Notes under the pieces: generated by a model
The model's input: the letters and a program-made list of their open reading frames with translations, nothing else
What the model was told of the DNA's origin: nothing
Database searches by the model: none
Shown: piece by piece, positions 47,201-57,730 of the stretch
Layout of the letters: the number at the start of each line of letters is the position of its first letter
How positions within the stretch are numbered: position 1 is the stretch's first letter
DNA from: Endomychus coccineus
Taxonomy: Eukaryota; Arthropoda; Insecta; Coleoptera; Endomychidae
Direction: 5' to 3'
Length of the DNA: 64,000 nucleotides
Assembly: GCA_958510875.1 (NCBI GenBank)
Contig: OY294068.1
Location: 152,308,388 to 152,372,387 of the forward strand
Translations under genes and position numbers: made by a program

Positions 47201-47237
47201 GAGGACCTTTCGGCTACCAAGTAGCCATCATCAGAGT
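47201..47237 (-). ncRNA. Hammerhead-like core with perfect CTGATGA
   Basis: Minus strand CTGATGA, one extra T, perfect stem II GGCTAC-TTG-GTAGCC, GAAA, then GGTC. The core and stem II agree with the hammerhead consensus, but only two bases lie between A15.1 and the UC, so stem III cannot form in cis. Flanking CTGA and TCAG could pair instead and mask the core. No Penelope coding is recognisable beside it. Confidence 0.5.
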
Positions 47238-47335
47238 AAACTCGAATTTTAGTGGATAATGTGTTATAATATATCCGCAGTTATAACATATCCGCAGTTA
47301 TAATATATCCACAGTAGTTTTGAGGAAATTTTGGA

Positions 47336-47775
47336 AATTGGTCAATTTTGTCCAATTAAACCTGCCAATTACCAGCTGAGGAGTTCGATTTTGGACAATT
47401 TGACTTCAGAATCGTAATCAGCGACCCCAAAAACCCCCGAGTGATTTTTCCTGGCTATTTTTGATGAAATTTGAAAAAATGGTCACTTTGTCCAATTAAA
47501 GTGTCCAATTACCAGCTGGGGAGTTCGATTTTGGCCAATCTGAGTTCAGAATCGTAATCAGGGACTCCGAAACCCCCCGACTAAATTTTCCCAATAATTA
47601 GCCAAAAATTGGTCAATTTTTCGTTTAAAAAAAAAATAACAAATTTGCCCAAAAAACTAACCAGTAAGCTTTTTCTAGACGTCATCCCGAATCGAATGCA
47701 CTTTGTTTCATCAAAATCGGTCAATACCTTTTGATTTTCGTAATGAAATACCTATTTGACTCGACTAAATGACTG
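47336..47775 (+). mobile_element. Relative of foldback FB1, single arm
   Basis: Two tandem versions of a block of about 145 bp (ACCAGCTG-GGAGTTCGATTTTGG, then CAGAATCGTAATCAG and the CCCCCGA word), ending TTTGACTCGACTAAA, the same terminus as FB1 at 13030. The opposite inverted end was not found, so it is probably truncated. Confidence 0.6.
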
Positions 47776-47789
47776 TCAGTTGCAACGTG

Positions 47790-48090
47790 GATTCGTCATA
47801 ATGCACAACAACATTGCGATATTCTTGCCAATTCACTTGCCATATATTTTGGGTATTTCTTTCGTTCCCAGTATTTTAGACCTTGCCCCGTCAGAACTGT
47901 GCCCAGGGAAGTGCGATACTGACATCCCAATATTCTGAGAGACTCTATTCTTAGCCTTTTTCACCAATCTGTCTTGTCTTCGGTATTCCACTTTTAGGTA
48001 TATTTACGCATGGTATAAGATACACCTTCATCTATTGCACGATAAATACTTTTTTTTATACTTTGACTACACGAAGGGAAACCTCTCGAG
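47790..48090 (-). pseudogene. Possible Tc1/mariner-type transposase fragment
   Basis: A broken minus-strand reading gives SLGTVLTGQGLKYWERKKYPKY, then LARISQCCCAL. This resembles the helix-turn-helix to linker region of a DDE transposase (LKYxKRKKAPKYTxxQLxxIPxCC). There is no open frame; the assignment is from memory of the family and tentative. Confidence 0.35.
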
Positions 48091-48219
48091 TTTGACAGTT
48101 AACTGGTGACTATTTTGAGCTTGTCTAGTTCGCCTATCTGGAATCTGTCGTGGTGGAACAACAAACGAGATTTCTGATGAACAAAGACCATGGAAATGTC
48201 TATAGAAAAGGGAGAGATC

Positions 48220-48775
48220 TCACTCCTTTCTACGATGTTCTGGAGAGGTCAATGAACTCATATGTGTGACATCATCATTCAAACGAATAGTTCTCTTCTG
48301 GATAGAATACAAGAGCTTCAGCGTATGTTTGGGAGCCAAACCCAACACCGTGAACAGTACTCCAGGACAGGTCGAATCTGTGCTTTGTAGGTGATGAGGA
48401 GGCATGAAATAGGAAACCCAGTTTTTGTGAAGCGGTTTTCGTAATGGACCTCATCGTCCCATGAGAGGGTGCTGTTGTTGATAATCCCGTGCATTTTGTG
48501 GAAGACTTCATAGGAACAGTTGTACCTGACATCATCATATTAGGGATAGTGGGATCCCCCTTCCTGGAGAAGACGCAAACTTGAGTTTCGGTTGCATTGA
48601 ACTCTAGATTGTCAGATCCCCATTTCAAAATCTTTGCCAGATCTCCATTTATTGCGTCAACCTGTCCCTGTCTCGTTCCTCTGGCTCCAATGGACGGTCT
48701 AGGGGCTCTAGATAAGAAAGCGGTATGAAGTTCCAAGGATATTTTGATCTGAACATGCAAACTATTTCAAATAAA
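48220..48775 (-). pseudogene. LINE fragment, reverse transcriptase thumb (family L, copy 1)
   Basis: The 161-codon frame covers ILKWGSDNLEFNATETQVCVF, DPTIPNMMMSGTTVPM and SITKTASQKLGFLFHAS. A second frame continues with LLYSIQKRTIRLNDD and SLTSPEHRRKE. Typical of jockey-superfamily LINEs after the YADD box. 5'-truncated. Clearly the same family as 52225-53200 (shared FNAT-TQVC, NMMMSG, KLGFLF). Confidence 0.75.
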
Positions 48776-49573
48776 TTGCGAATACCTTTCCGAAAATATA
48801 TAATTTACAGTGGAAACGAGTTGTCAAACTGATCTGTCAACATGAAAACAAACATTTAAAGAATGTTTATTTCCAACGGCGACTTAATGTTTTATTGCTA
48901 TTGCGTATTCCAGAAGTTTTATTTGATGAAGAAAAATTAAATTGACAATTGGAATTTCCAACAATAGAAATTATGTTGTGAATAGCTCAGCCAGTAATGA
49001 GCTATAGGTGACAGCACTTCAGAATACCATCATCAACATGTAGGTTCAAAAGAATGTTAATTGCCTCTAATGATTATGTTTAGAAAACAAATTTTGTTCA
49101 TTTGGTGATTCAAATAGACCTTCGGTTAGTTCCTCCATTGATTAATATTAATCAACGGTTCCTCTAACTAATTCAAACGATAGCGATGTGACATTCGTAA
49201 TCAATTATGAAGCTGAACAATTCACATGACACCAAGTTTCAATGTGGCGGTTTTTGCCAGTTTACGCGCCGTCTGTTTTGATATAATAAAAGCGAATTTG
49301 CTGCGCAATGGAGGAGAAAACTCTTCTTGTAACGATAAACAGATGATGAGACCAGAGTTTGAATCGACGCGACGTTGTGCTTTTAATAAGCTTTATTGTT
49401 TCACTATTGTGTCGCCTCTACTTAAATGTCTTCTGTTCACTGGAATCATATATAGCTGCCAAACTAGATTAATAATAGTTAACGGAAAATTATTAAGATT
49501 TGTTTCATTACTATTCTTTCTCATTACGCTCAAGTATTCTACAAATACGTGATTTGAGACGATGTAACAATGT
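48776..49573. other. Unassigned DNA
   Basis: No gene recognised; a 108-codon frame at 49226-49552 shows no known motif. Confidence 0.35.
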
Positions 49574-50586
49574 AGTTCAGTCCCTCTATAATTTTATTTC
49601 ACGTTTTGGTTTTAAATTTTCACGTTCCTTAATTTTGGTCAATCATTGAGTTTTCGAGTGCGCTGATCACGAATATGGACATTTAAAATGTCTGGTTCCT
49701 ATTCTACTCGAGCTATTGGCCATTTTTTGGGTCGAAATTGCCCCGACTTTTGTATTTTTTCAATTTTTAGAAAAACTCTGGGTTCCACTCGATCATTTTA
49801 TGACAGAAATAGCTGTAAGGGAAAAAATGTATTTAGGTAAATTATAAAATATTTATTTTATTATTATAATATTATGAATTATGTAATGAAAAAGAGTGAA
49901 ATGACGCCAATGAGAAGTTAATATGATGTAAGGGGCCTAATATAGAGCCAAAAAAAACAAAATCAAACGTCAATTATAAGATGACTGTTTGCCGTATCAA
50001 CTAATGCTTAACATGCATTGATAGTATTTTGTGTGTACTTTAATATGAGTTTTTCATCTGTTTGATATTTCGAAAGGGGCGCTGCAATCGCTCTTTTTGT
50101 AGAAAACATAATTTTAAAAAATAACCTTCTGACTCAAAGCAAAATTTAAACGAAAGATATTGATGGCCTTCACCCATGAATCAAAATCCAACTATATTGG
50201 TTTATAGGGACCGATTTGAGACCATTTTGAGAAAAAAAGGACCCCGAAGAATGAGAAAAATTTTTAAGTCAGAAAATTCGGATCAGAAAAATAAATTCAT
50301 AGTTAAGTAGCTGAAACATTTACGCAAATTTTGATACCAAGCGCGATTCTTTAGGTTCCGTCAATTCCGAGAAAACTCATGATAAGCCTTTTGGGTCCTT
50401 CGTTATAAACTTTGGTTTAGACTATAGATACCTCTTGTGGCAAAAAAAATCAAATAAACATTCCAATTCCTAATTATCGAAGATGATGTAGGTACACTTG
50501 CGTTAACGCGGGTTCGACGCAACCCGGAGACTTTTTCTTTCTTTTTTTTCTTATTTTTTTGATAGTTATAATTCAAAATCAGAATA

Positions 50587-50700
50587 ATTTTAATAATAAT
50601 AATCATAATAATAATAATAATGATGATAATAATAATAATAATAGTAATAATGATAATAATAATACTAATAATCATTATTGTTATTACTATTTTTATTATT
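50587..50700. repeat. AAT/ATT microsatellite in the FB2 loop
   Basis: Imperfect AAT repeats about 110 bp long. The Ile-rich minus-strand reading across it is an artefact of this repeat. Confidence 0.85.
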
Positions 50701-51079
50701 AATTAATAAACAAAAAATTAACAAATAAAATGCAGGTTCCGTGGCAGGTTTCAAATACATATAATAATGAAATTTTGTTTGAAAAAGAAAACATGGTCTT
50801 CATTTCTGACTTGCCAGAAATTCTATATTACATAATATTATATCAGAGGAGAGAAAGCAGATTTTTATTTATCAAGAAAAGTGGAGGCTGCTCCCACACA
50901 CAAACACCCACATATAATACATACAAAGACGATGCGCGTGAACACTGATGACAGAGTAAAGATACTCACAAACAGTTTCGTGATCAATCGGAACGTTTAT
51001 TATTATTAGTATTATGATTAAGACTATTATGATTTTGTATCATAATTATCAAAAAGTAAAAAAAAAGAAAGAAAAAAAG

Positions 51080-51120
51080 TCTCCCGAGTGGGATCGAACC
51101 CGGGTTAACGTTAGTATACA
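51080..51120 (-). repeat. tRNA-like B-box sequence in the FB2 arm
   Basis: The minus strand reads GTTAACCCGGGTTCGATCCCACTCGGGAGAC: a perfect B box (GGTTCGATCCC) between pairable CCCGG/CTCGGG sides. The other arm has the diverged counterpart at 50505-50535. It looks like the 3' half of a tRNA carried within the foldback; no A box was recognised. Confidence 0.45.
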
Positions 51121-51942
51121 TCATCTTTGATAATTAAGAATTGGAATTTTCAGTTGATTTTTTTTGTGTGACAGTCAAACGCTAAAGCGTATAAAATAGT
51201 ATATTGAGATAGTCACAAGAGGCATCTATAGTGTGAACCAAAGTTTATAATGGAGTACCCAAAATTGGGCTCAGTAGGGCACAAGAGGTTTAGCATGAGT
51301 TTTTTCGGGATTGACGCAATCTAGAAGATCGTGTTTAGTATGAAAATGTGCCTAAATGTTATTTAACTCTCATTTTTCGCGGTTCCTTTCTTTCAAAATG
51401 GTTTCTAATCGGCCCATATAAATTGACGTGGTTTGATTTTTTAATCCGTAATCGCAAAATTACGTTTTTCACGAAAAGAGTCATTGCTGCGCTCCCTTTT
51501 GAAAATATCAAACAAATGAAAAACTCATATTGAAGTACACACAAAATACTATCAATGCATGTTAAACATTAGTTGATACACCAAACAGGCATCTTATGAT
51601 TGACAATTGAACAAACGTTTGATTTTGCTCAAAAATCCCACTTTTTGGGCCGTATATTGAGCCCCTCACAATCTATTAACTTCTAATTGGCGTCATTTCA
51701 CTCTTTTTTATTTCTCACAACTTTTTCTGTCATAAAATGATTGAGTGGAACTCACAGTTTTTCTAAAAATTGAAATAACACCAAGGCCGGTCAATTTGAA
51801 CCCAAGAAATTACCAATAACTCGAGTAGAATATGGCAATATTAAAGTCCATATTCGTGATCAGCGCACCCGAAAACATAGAGATTGACCAAAATTAAGGA
51901 ACGTAAAAATTTGAACCCTAAAAATTACAGAGGGACTGGACT

Positions 51943-52224
51943 AATGCCAGCAATTACTTGTGAAAACGAAAAAAACTATGTTTGAAAATCTACTGCAAGT
52001 TAACCCTCCCAAACCTGATGGAAAATGTTCATTGGTGTTGGCATTTGTTAAGATACCCTATGTCATCAAAAGTTATCCGTCCATTTCCGAGTAATTGGTC
52101 ATTATTTGGACCAACAATGGTTTTTTCTCATTTTGTGGATTAACCTTGCGGATTACAAGGTAGCATGATGGCACTACGTTGTATAACTTCATTGGAGGTC
52201 AAAAAAGATTCAAATTTATTGCCA
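51943..52224. other. Unassigned DNA
   Basis: Short non-coding stretch between FB2 and the LINE. Confidence 0.4.
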
Positions 52225-53200
52225 TCACTTCTTGCCTATTTCAACCCCGCAAAACCTCCTAATACTCCAAATATGTGAATGGTACTCAAGGACAGGTCGA
52301 ATCTGTGCTTTGTAGAATATGAGGAACTGCTCTTGGCACGGAATAGAAAACCAAGTTTTTGTGGAGCGGTTTTTGCAATGGGCCTCACATATCCGATGAG
52401 ACCATAAGACGTTGATGGTGATGCCAAACATGGAAATGGAGGACTTCATAGGAATACTTATACCTGACATCATCATATTAGGGATTGTGGGATCCGCCTT
52501 CCTGGAGAAGATGCAAACTTGAGTTCCGGTTGCATCAAACTCTAATAGATTAACAAATTTTCATTTCAAAATCGTTGTCAGATCATCATTAATTGCGTCG
52601 AACTGTCTCTGTCTCGATCCTCTGGCTTCATTGGATGATATGGGGGCTCTAGAGTTACAATCTGTATAAAGTATACCATCATCCGACACCCGCAAGTTTG
52701 CTCTAGATGAGAAAGCGATAAGAATTGTACCATCATATGCAAAGCTGTGCACGGGATCGTTGATATGGAGCAGGAACAAAGTGGGAGCCAAGACAGATCT
52801 TTGTGGAACACCAGGGTTAAAAGTCATTGTATTGGAGGAGACTTCGTCAACCACCGCATCGAGTGATGTATCTGGGAAAAAACTAGATAGTAAACAACAA
52901 ATTTGAGGCGGCAATTCAAATGAGGGAAGTTTTCCAAGAAGGACTTGGTGCCTGACTCTGTCAAATGCTTTGGAAATATAACGCAACAACCAGAGATTTC
53001 TCATGTTTTGCAATAGATTTCTGTCATACATATGTTACGTATAGGCAAGCAGGTGTCCTCTTATCTATACTGACAGACTGACGAAAGCCATATTACCGGT
53101 CGTTCACGATCTGGGCTTTGGATGAGCTCGACTGTGATGGCTCTTTCCATCATCTTAGAGATCACAGATAATAGTGCAATGGGTCTATAACTTTAGAATA
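52225..53200 (-). pseudogene. LINE reverse transcriptase (family L, copy 2)
   Basis: From about 53200 leftward on the minus strand: YRPIALLSVISKMMERAI, SKAFDRVRHQVLLGKLPSF, GVPQRSVLAPTLFLLHIND, a damaged catalytic box (FADD reads FAYDGT), LRVSDDGILYTD, then DPTIPNMMMSGISIPMKSS and KLGFLF-RA-S, and finally RPVLEYHSHIW. Frameshifts between the segments. It covers more of the protein than copy 1 at 48.2 kb. Confidence 0.82.
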
Positions 53201-54645
53201 AGTCTTTGGAATTACCAACAAATCAAAACAGTTTTTAAAAAATATCTCTAATCAAGTACAATACAAATCCGGAATGGAATGGAATTCTTTGGTCGTATAA
53301 GACGAATTATTTTTACCAAATAAAAAGTATTCTCCAGACAATATTGTATTCTTACTACACAGAGTAGGTAACGCAAATCATTACAAGAACCCAATAAACT
53401 ACATTTCTTCCAATTAGTGATCAATTCTTTCTTGTAAATGAAAAATGTTCGATTTATTTTTTGAATGATTTGAAGCAATTCCTTGATAAAATCAAGGAAT
53501 ATAGAGCACCTCATTCAGGTTCCATATATTATAAGACATGATATAAAGATGCGTTGAAATATTCACCCCGATTCACAACGGCTGTAATATTTTCAACAGA
53601 CATCTATTGTGAAAAAACTGAAAAAGCAATGCGTCTCAACGTTAGAATCAGTCTCTTTCATCATTGTAAACAAAGCGGAACACAGCTAAAAAATAAGCGT
53701 AATAAGCAAGCACATAATTCACTTAATACGAAGTTGAGATATTGTACAGTTTGTGTGTGCCCTAAGCAATCAGCAGAGTGTAGTGTGGAAAAAGCGCGAC
53801 GGAAATGTGTGCTTTGGCAATAAGACCCAGTCCCGCCCGAACAACTACAATCCAGACTAATAGAAGGAATGAAAACGGTCTAGAAATGAGTCTCAAAGAA
53901 GAGCAGATTCCAGCCAGACAAATATCTCCGTGAATAAGAACAGGGGAGAGACTGATTGTCCTCATTGCCTCAGGACAGGAGTCCATCTCTGCTCGCTAGA
54001 TTGCTATTGGTATAACATGCGCATAGTATTTCCTCCTTAGAAAATGTCTGTTCAAACTCACGCGGTTCACGGAAATACCTTTACACCCTCGATTGCAAAC
54101 AATTTTATTGTTCATCGATTTATTAATTAAGGATAGATTTGCAATATGATATAAAAGATTACCTGCAGTTCGAACCACAGAAGCTTCCAAGCATACAGAC
54201 AGCGCCCGTGGATTCAAGTCAGACCCGATTCCACGAATGTTGGCGAAAATGCCCGAGTGTTCATGCGCTTTAATAAAATACATTTGTACAAGATCAAAAA
54301 AAATCAATTATAAAAACAAACTTTTAAATAACCTACCGACTAAGTATTCTCTAAAATATATAAAAATCATAAATATTTAGAAATTTAAGAAACTAACCTG
54401 CTATAACCTACGCTATTGAAAGCAATAAAATATGCAGACGAGATCTGATCGGCTGGGCTACCATCGCTGTTGCAGCAACAACATTGAATTCGGTATAGCA
54501 AATGCTAATCTGCTCGCCGCTAGGGGCGCTGCTCAATGATCAGATACGACTTGTATCCGCAGACGCTTTAAGCGTATTGTAATGTGATCAAGAAGGTGAA
54601 GCCGCTGGCATTAATCATGTCCATAGATTTTTATCCAAGTTATAG
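53201..54645. other. Unassigned DNA
   Basis: Frames at 53248-53514, 53554-53823 and 53996-54307 have no recognisable motif. Parts of 53540-54010 and 54430-54580 are less AT-rich than average, but I cannot name a gene. Confidence 0.35.
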
Positions 54646-55275
54646 TTACAACCATAGACCTATTATCCTAAGGAGACAGAATTGTTTACATTTCAACACG
54701 ATCAGACATTGTCAAAATTTCGGGCCACTCAGATCGCTGTATATTACAAGTATGTTCGTATGGAATGTGCTGTTGCCGGATTAGTTGTTCTGTGTGCCGG
54801 ATTGAGATTTGTAATTATTATAAAAACGTCCATAACATTATTTATTGGTTATATTAGAAGCAATACTGTTGAAAAATATGAAAAATATTCCATAATTTAT
54901 GGTAATCTGGAATATACAATCGAATTATAGAATACTTACATTTTTAAATATAGAACTATTCCATTCCATTGCATCATTTGTTCAGAAGGCGACAACGCCG
55001 CGCACCTTTTATGAATAAAGACTTTGTTCTGTACTATGCAATTTGACAGCTTCTGTATTTTTCGTAGCTATATTTTGAAGCGGTGTTGCCTCACAAGTGC
55101 TACCAAGTTTTCAATCAAAGTTACAGCGTTGCCAATAAGGAGTAATTATGACTCGACGACAAAGAGATCCGTTGGTTTCCTTTGTCATACTTCATGTAAT
55201 CATTGCGACAAGTCAAATGGAGTTTCATGAATGAGATGTTTCGTCTCCTTAGGATAAAAGGTCTATGGTTACAAC
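54646..55275. mobile_element. MITE-like element with about 30-bp inverted ends
   Basis: Left AACCATAGACCTATTATCC followed by TAAGGAGAC; right, inverted, AACCATAGACCTTTTATCC with TAAGGAGAC. About 630 bp; internal frames have no motif. The ends share TAGACCT with the neighbouring element at 55343. Confidence 0.7.
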
Positions 55276-55342
55276 CATAATTTAACAATTTGATAATCAT
55301 CGCTTGAAGTAGTTCAAGTCATTGATGCTGGAATTTAAGCCG

Positions 55343-55619
55343 TAGACCTTCTAGTACATAGACTGCGTCTTCCCTATTCTATGTATAGCGAACTGTGTGC
55401 CAACATCTGGGGTAATTCGCATGTCGATCAAACTAAGGCACACATTCCTAGTACTTTAGTCACACTGAGTCGCACTGTACAAGTCAGTCAAAAACGTATA
55501 TCCATAGCCCTACTGGAAGGCCTATGCGTATAGCACTCTAAACTCGTCCGATACGATTACCTCAAATATCGGCACACACTATGATACTCACTAGCGAAGT
55601 ATATGTACTAGAAGGTCTA
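55343..55619. mobile_element. 277-bp MITE with 18-bp perfect inverted ends
   Basis: TAGACCTTCTAGTACATA on the left and its exact reverse complement at 55602-55619. No coding. TIR motif and size suggest a non-autonomous DNA transposon related to 54646-55275. Confidence 0.75.
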
Positions 55620-56360
55620 TAATTTGAACTCGGCTCAATATGTGTCTGTATGCTATTCTACCGCCACATAATATCCTGTAACTGTGGTCTTTGGTCTTTG
55701 GTCTTAATCATTGATTCACATCAACCACAGACACATCAATGGATTCATATGCTTGCTTGAGATAAAGTTAATCCACTTCAGAATATTCACATCTCTAGCG
55801 ATAACTTCGATTAACTTCTATGAACTCACGAAATCTGTAGGTCTTGTCGATCGATCCCTCAAGACTCGTGGCACTATCTCTCTGCCATCATCACATAACG
55901 TACTACTGTTCTATCTTATATCACAATTCACCTAATGGTTTTAGTAGATATACCAGAAGAAGACGCTTACTTATACCTATGGGATATACGAACTAACCAA
56001 ATGTACAGATGCACCTTTGATTGGAACCATTGATACGAGATAGACAAGATAGAAAACTCGAGTCGAAAGAATATAAGATGGCAGATGTCGGTAATGGTGT
56101 CGGGGGGATTTTTGAGCTGTGCACACTTATTTTAGAGGTGTGAACAACCATAGAACAATGATAAGTTCATTTTTCACCAATTCATTCGAGAGCTAGCCAC
56201 TTCTTTAAGAACTGGGGCTCCTCCAATAACCTCCATAGTACAAGGACTCTGATTTCAAAAGTCGACAGTTGACAGCAGTTCCAGCAGTATTCGTAACTGC
56301 GCGCAGCCGTTAACAGTGTGACAGTTGATAAATATTAGGTACGATTTAACAAAGTATCAT
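55620..56360. other. Unassigned DNA
   Basis: A 74-codon frame at 55711-55935 lacks motifs; nothing else seen. Confidence 0.35.
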
Positions 56361-56583
56361 CCATAGTCAAAGTATACAGGTCTGCCGGAGCCTCCCTTCT
56401 ACTCTTTTTAAAATTCGAGTGCAAGCTGATTGGTCGTTTATTTCGTTTATTTAATTTTATTGACGACGATATAATATGATGTTGTTACGTGCCGGCGATG
56501 TGATTGAAGGAGCTAGGTGACGTCACCTAGCGCGAAAAACGTTGGAAGGGAGGCTCCGGCAGACCTGTATACTTTGACTATGG
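56361..56583. mobile_element. 223-bp MITE, perfect 38-bp inverted ends, CRE palindrome inside
   Basis: Ends at 56361-56398 and 56546-56583 are perfectly complementary (start CCATAGTCAAAGTATACAGG). TATCAT flanks both sides and is the likely target duplication. The interior holds the 18-bp perfect palindrome CTAGGTGACGTCACCTAG (56513-56530), with a CRE-type TGACGTCA centre. Perfect ends point to recent mobility. Confidence 0.88.
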
Positions 56584-57093
56584 TATCATCTATTTCATGT
56601 CGAAATTATATGTTGCACCAGTTCCATAGGTATTCTTGTGAGATTGATAAGTGTGTTTACGTCTAAATAAGCTTTTATTAAAGTGTTATAAGTGAATAAA
56701 GTGCTTTGGAAAATGGCTTCCTAAGTGTATGTTACTTCTTTCCGTGCTTTTTGTCTACACACAGTGTACTGACGTTTATTAGTTATAATTATACCGAATA
56801 CTTGTTGCGCTCCTCGCTGCAAGGAAAATTACAACAGCCAAAAGTTCAAATGTTCAGTTTTCCTAAAGATACTACGGCAAGAATGGATGGAGAGGCTGTC
56901 CCTGTGAAGGAAAGGTATAGATATTTTATGATTTTATCCTCACTTTTACATACAATTAGTCCATACGCATAAAGTTTTTAAGAAATTCAGATGTATTAAT
57001 TAAAGAGACTGTTCATTTTTGTCCTATATCAAAAATGAATGACCATTCATGTTTATAATGTCTTTTAGTATGAAAACAGAAAAAAGCTATATA
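56584..57093. other. Possible THAP-like remnant, otherwise unassigned
   Basis: The frame at 56706-56972 contains KVQMFSFPKDTTAR, reminiscent of the MFSFPKD part of THAP zinc-finger domains, but the Cys/His ligands around it are absent. Too little for a firm call. Confidence 0.3.
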
Positions 57094-57145
57094 TTGAAAA
57101 ATCTTGTCTTCCGGATGGATTCCGCGTCACAATAGCTCGACTTGA

Positions 57146-57188
57146 TGCCGACGTTTCGCCAACCATTACAGGTGGCATCTTCAGGGCA
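57146..57188 (-). ncRNA. Hammerhead-like motif (left arm of palindrome)
   Basis: Exact inverted copy of 57216-57258. A transcript across both arms would instead form a 99-bp hairpin in which the ribozyme cores are paired away. Confidence 0.6.
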
Positions 57189-57215
57189 GGCTTGAGGCTT
57201 GAACTGACCATAGCC

Positions 57216-57258
57216 TGCCCTGAAGATGCCACCTGTAATGGTTGGCGAAACGTCGGCA
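57216..57258 (+). ncRNA. Hammerhead-like motif (right arm of palindrome)
   Basis: Stem I TGCC/GGCA pairs perfectly; core CTGAAGA, one extra T, stem II GCCACC-TGTAAT-GGTTGGC (one bulge), GAAAC, GTC. All conserved core positions are present. Stem III has no loop between C15.2 and G16.2, so cis folding of stem III is strained. A diverged relative is at 61816-61852. Confidence 0.6.
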
Positions 57259-57310
57259 TCAAGTCGAGCTATTGTGACGCGGAATCCATCCGGAAGACAA
57301 GATTTTTCAA

Positions 57311-57728
57311 GATTAGCTGTCCGCGGAAGTCTACTATCCAAGAAAAGCTATATATGACAATAATACAGATTCATTTTGTGATAATTGCAAACACTTCGGA
57401 ATTTCGTAATAATGACGATTGTTCTCCAGGAATTGAAATTACTTTAGATGACTTCGAAGAAATTAAACATTCAATGCCCGTTATTACTTATAAGGTAATA
57501 TGGTCATATACAAAAAAAAATTGAAATGTGAAGTAAGTTGAATTTGATTTCATCAGAAGATCTATTAGTTGAGGACTATATAGTGTTATGAAAAACTTAA
57601 ATAGATGTGGGCGGTTTATCTAATCTCATAAAACTGTCAGTCATTTGATTATGTTAGAATACATAGTTTTAAATGAATCATAAAAAATTAATTATTCGTA
57701 CATTTCGATTGTCGCAGATTGAAAATAG
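57311..57728. other. Unassigned DNA
   Basis: No motif seen; a frame to 57524 is mostly the translated palindrome arm. Confidence 0.4.
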
Positions 57729-57730
57729 TA

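Larger units (their letters stand above)
49574..51942. mobile_element. Large foldback element FB2 (2.4 kb)
   Basis: The outer ends are inverted (AGTTCAGTCCCTCT on the left, AGAGGGACTGGACT on the right). Arms of about 1 kb (49574-50580 and 51035-51942) pair over many blocks: CCTTAATTTTGGTCAAT, GTGCGCTGATCACGAATATG, AATGACGCCAAT, ACTATCAATGCATGTTAA in inverted order, CTTTGGTTTAGACTATAGAT-type, and a tRNA-like B box. The loop (50590-51030) is AAT/ATT microsatellite plus short unique DNA. No transposase. It lies between two fragments of the same LINE family. Confidence 0.85.
57094..57310. repeat. Perfect 99-bp palindrome carrying hammerhead-like motifs on both strands
   Basis: 57094-57192 is the exact reverse complement of 57212-57310, separated by 19 bp. 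Each arm contains a hammerhead-like motif: plus strand at 57216-57258, minus strand at 57146-57188. The arms include about 50 bp beyond the motif, so the duplicated unit is bigger than the ribozyme. Confidence 0.9.

Noticed and set aside
50403..50675. Ile-rich 90-codon frame
   Set aside because: Translation of the AAT microsatellite in the FB2 loop.
54584..55230. Overlapping 60-80-codon frames as genes
   Set aside because: They lie inside a MITE-like element with inverted ends and show no protein motif.
57192..57524. 110-codon frame across the palindrome
   Set aside because: The first third is the translated hammerhead arm; the remainder has no motif.
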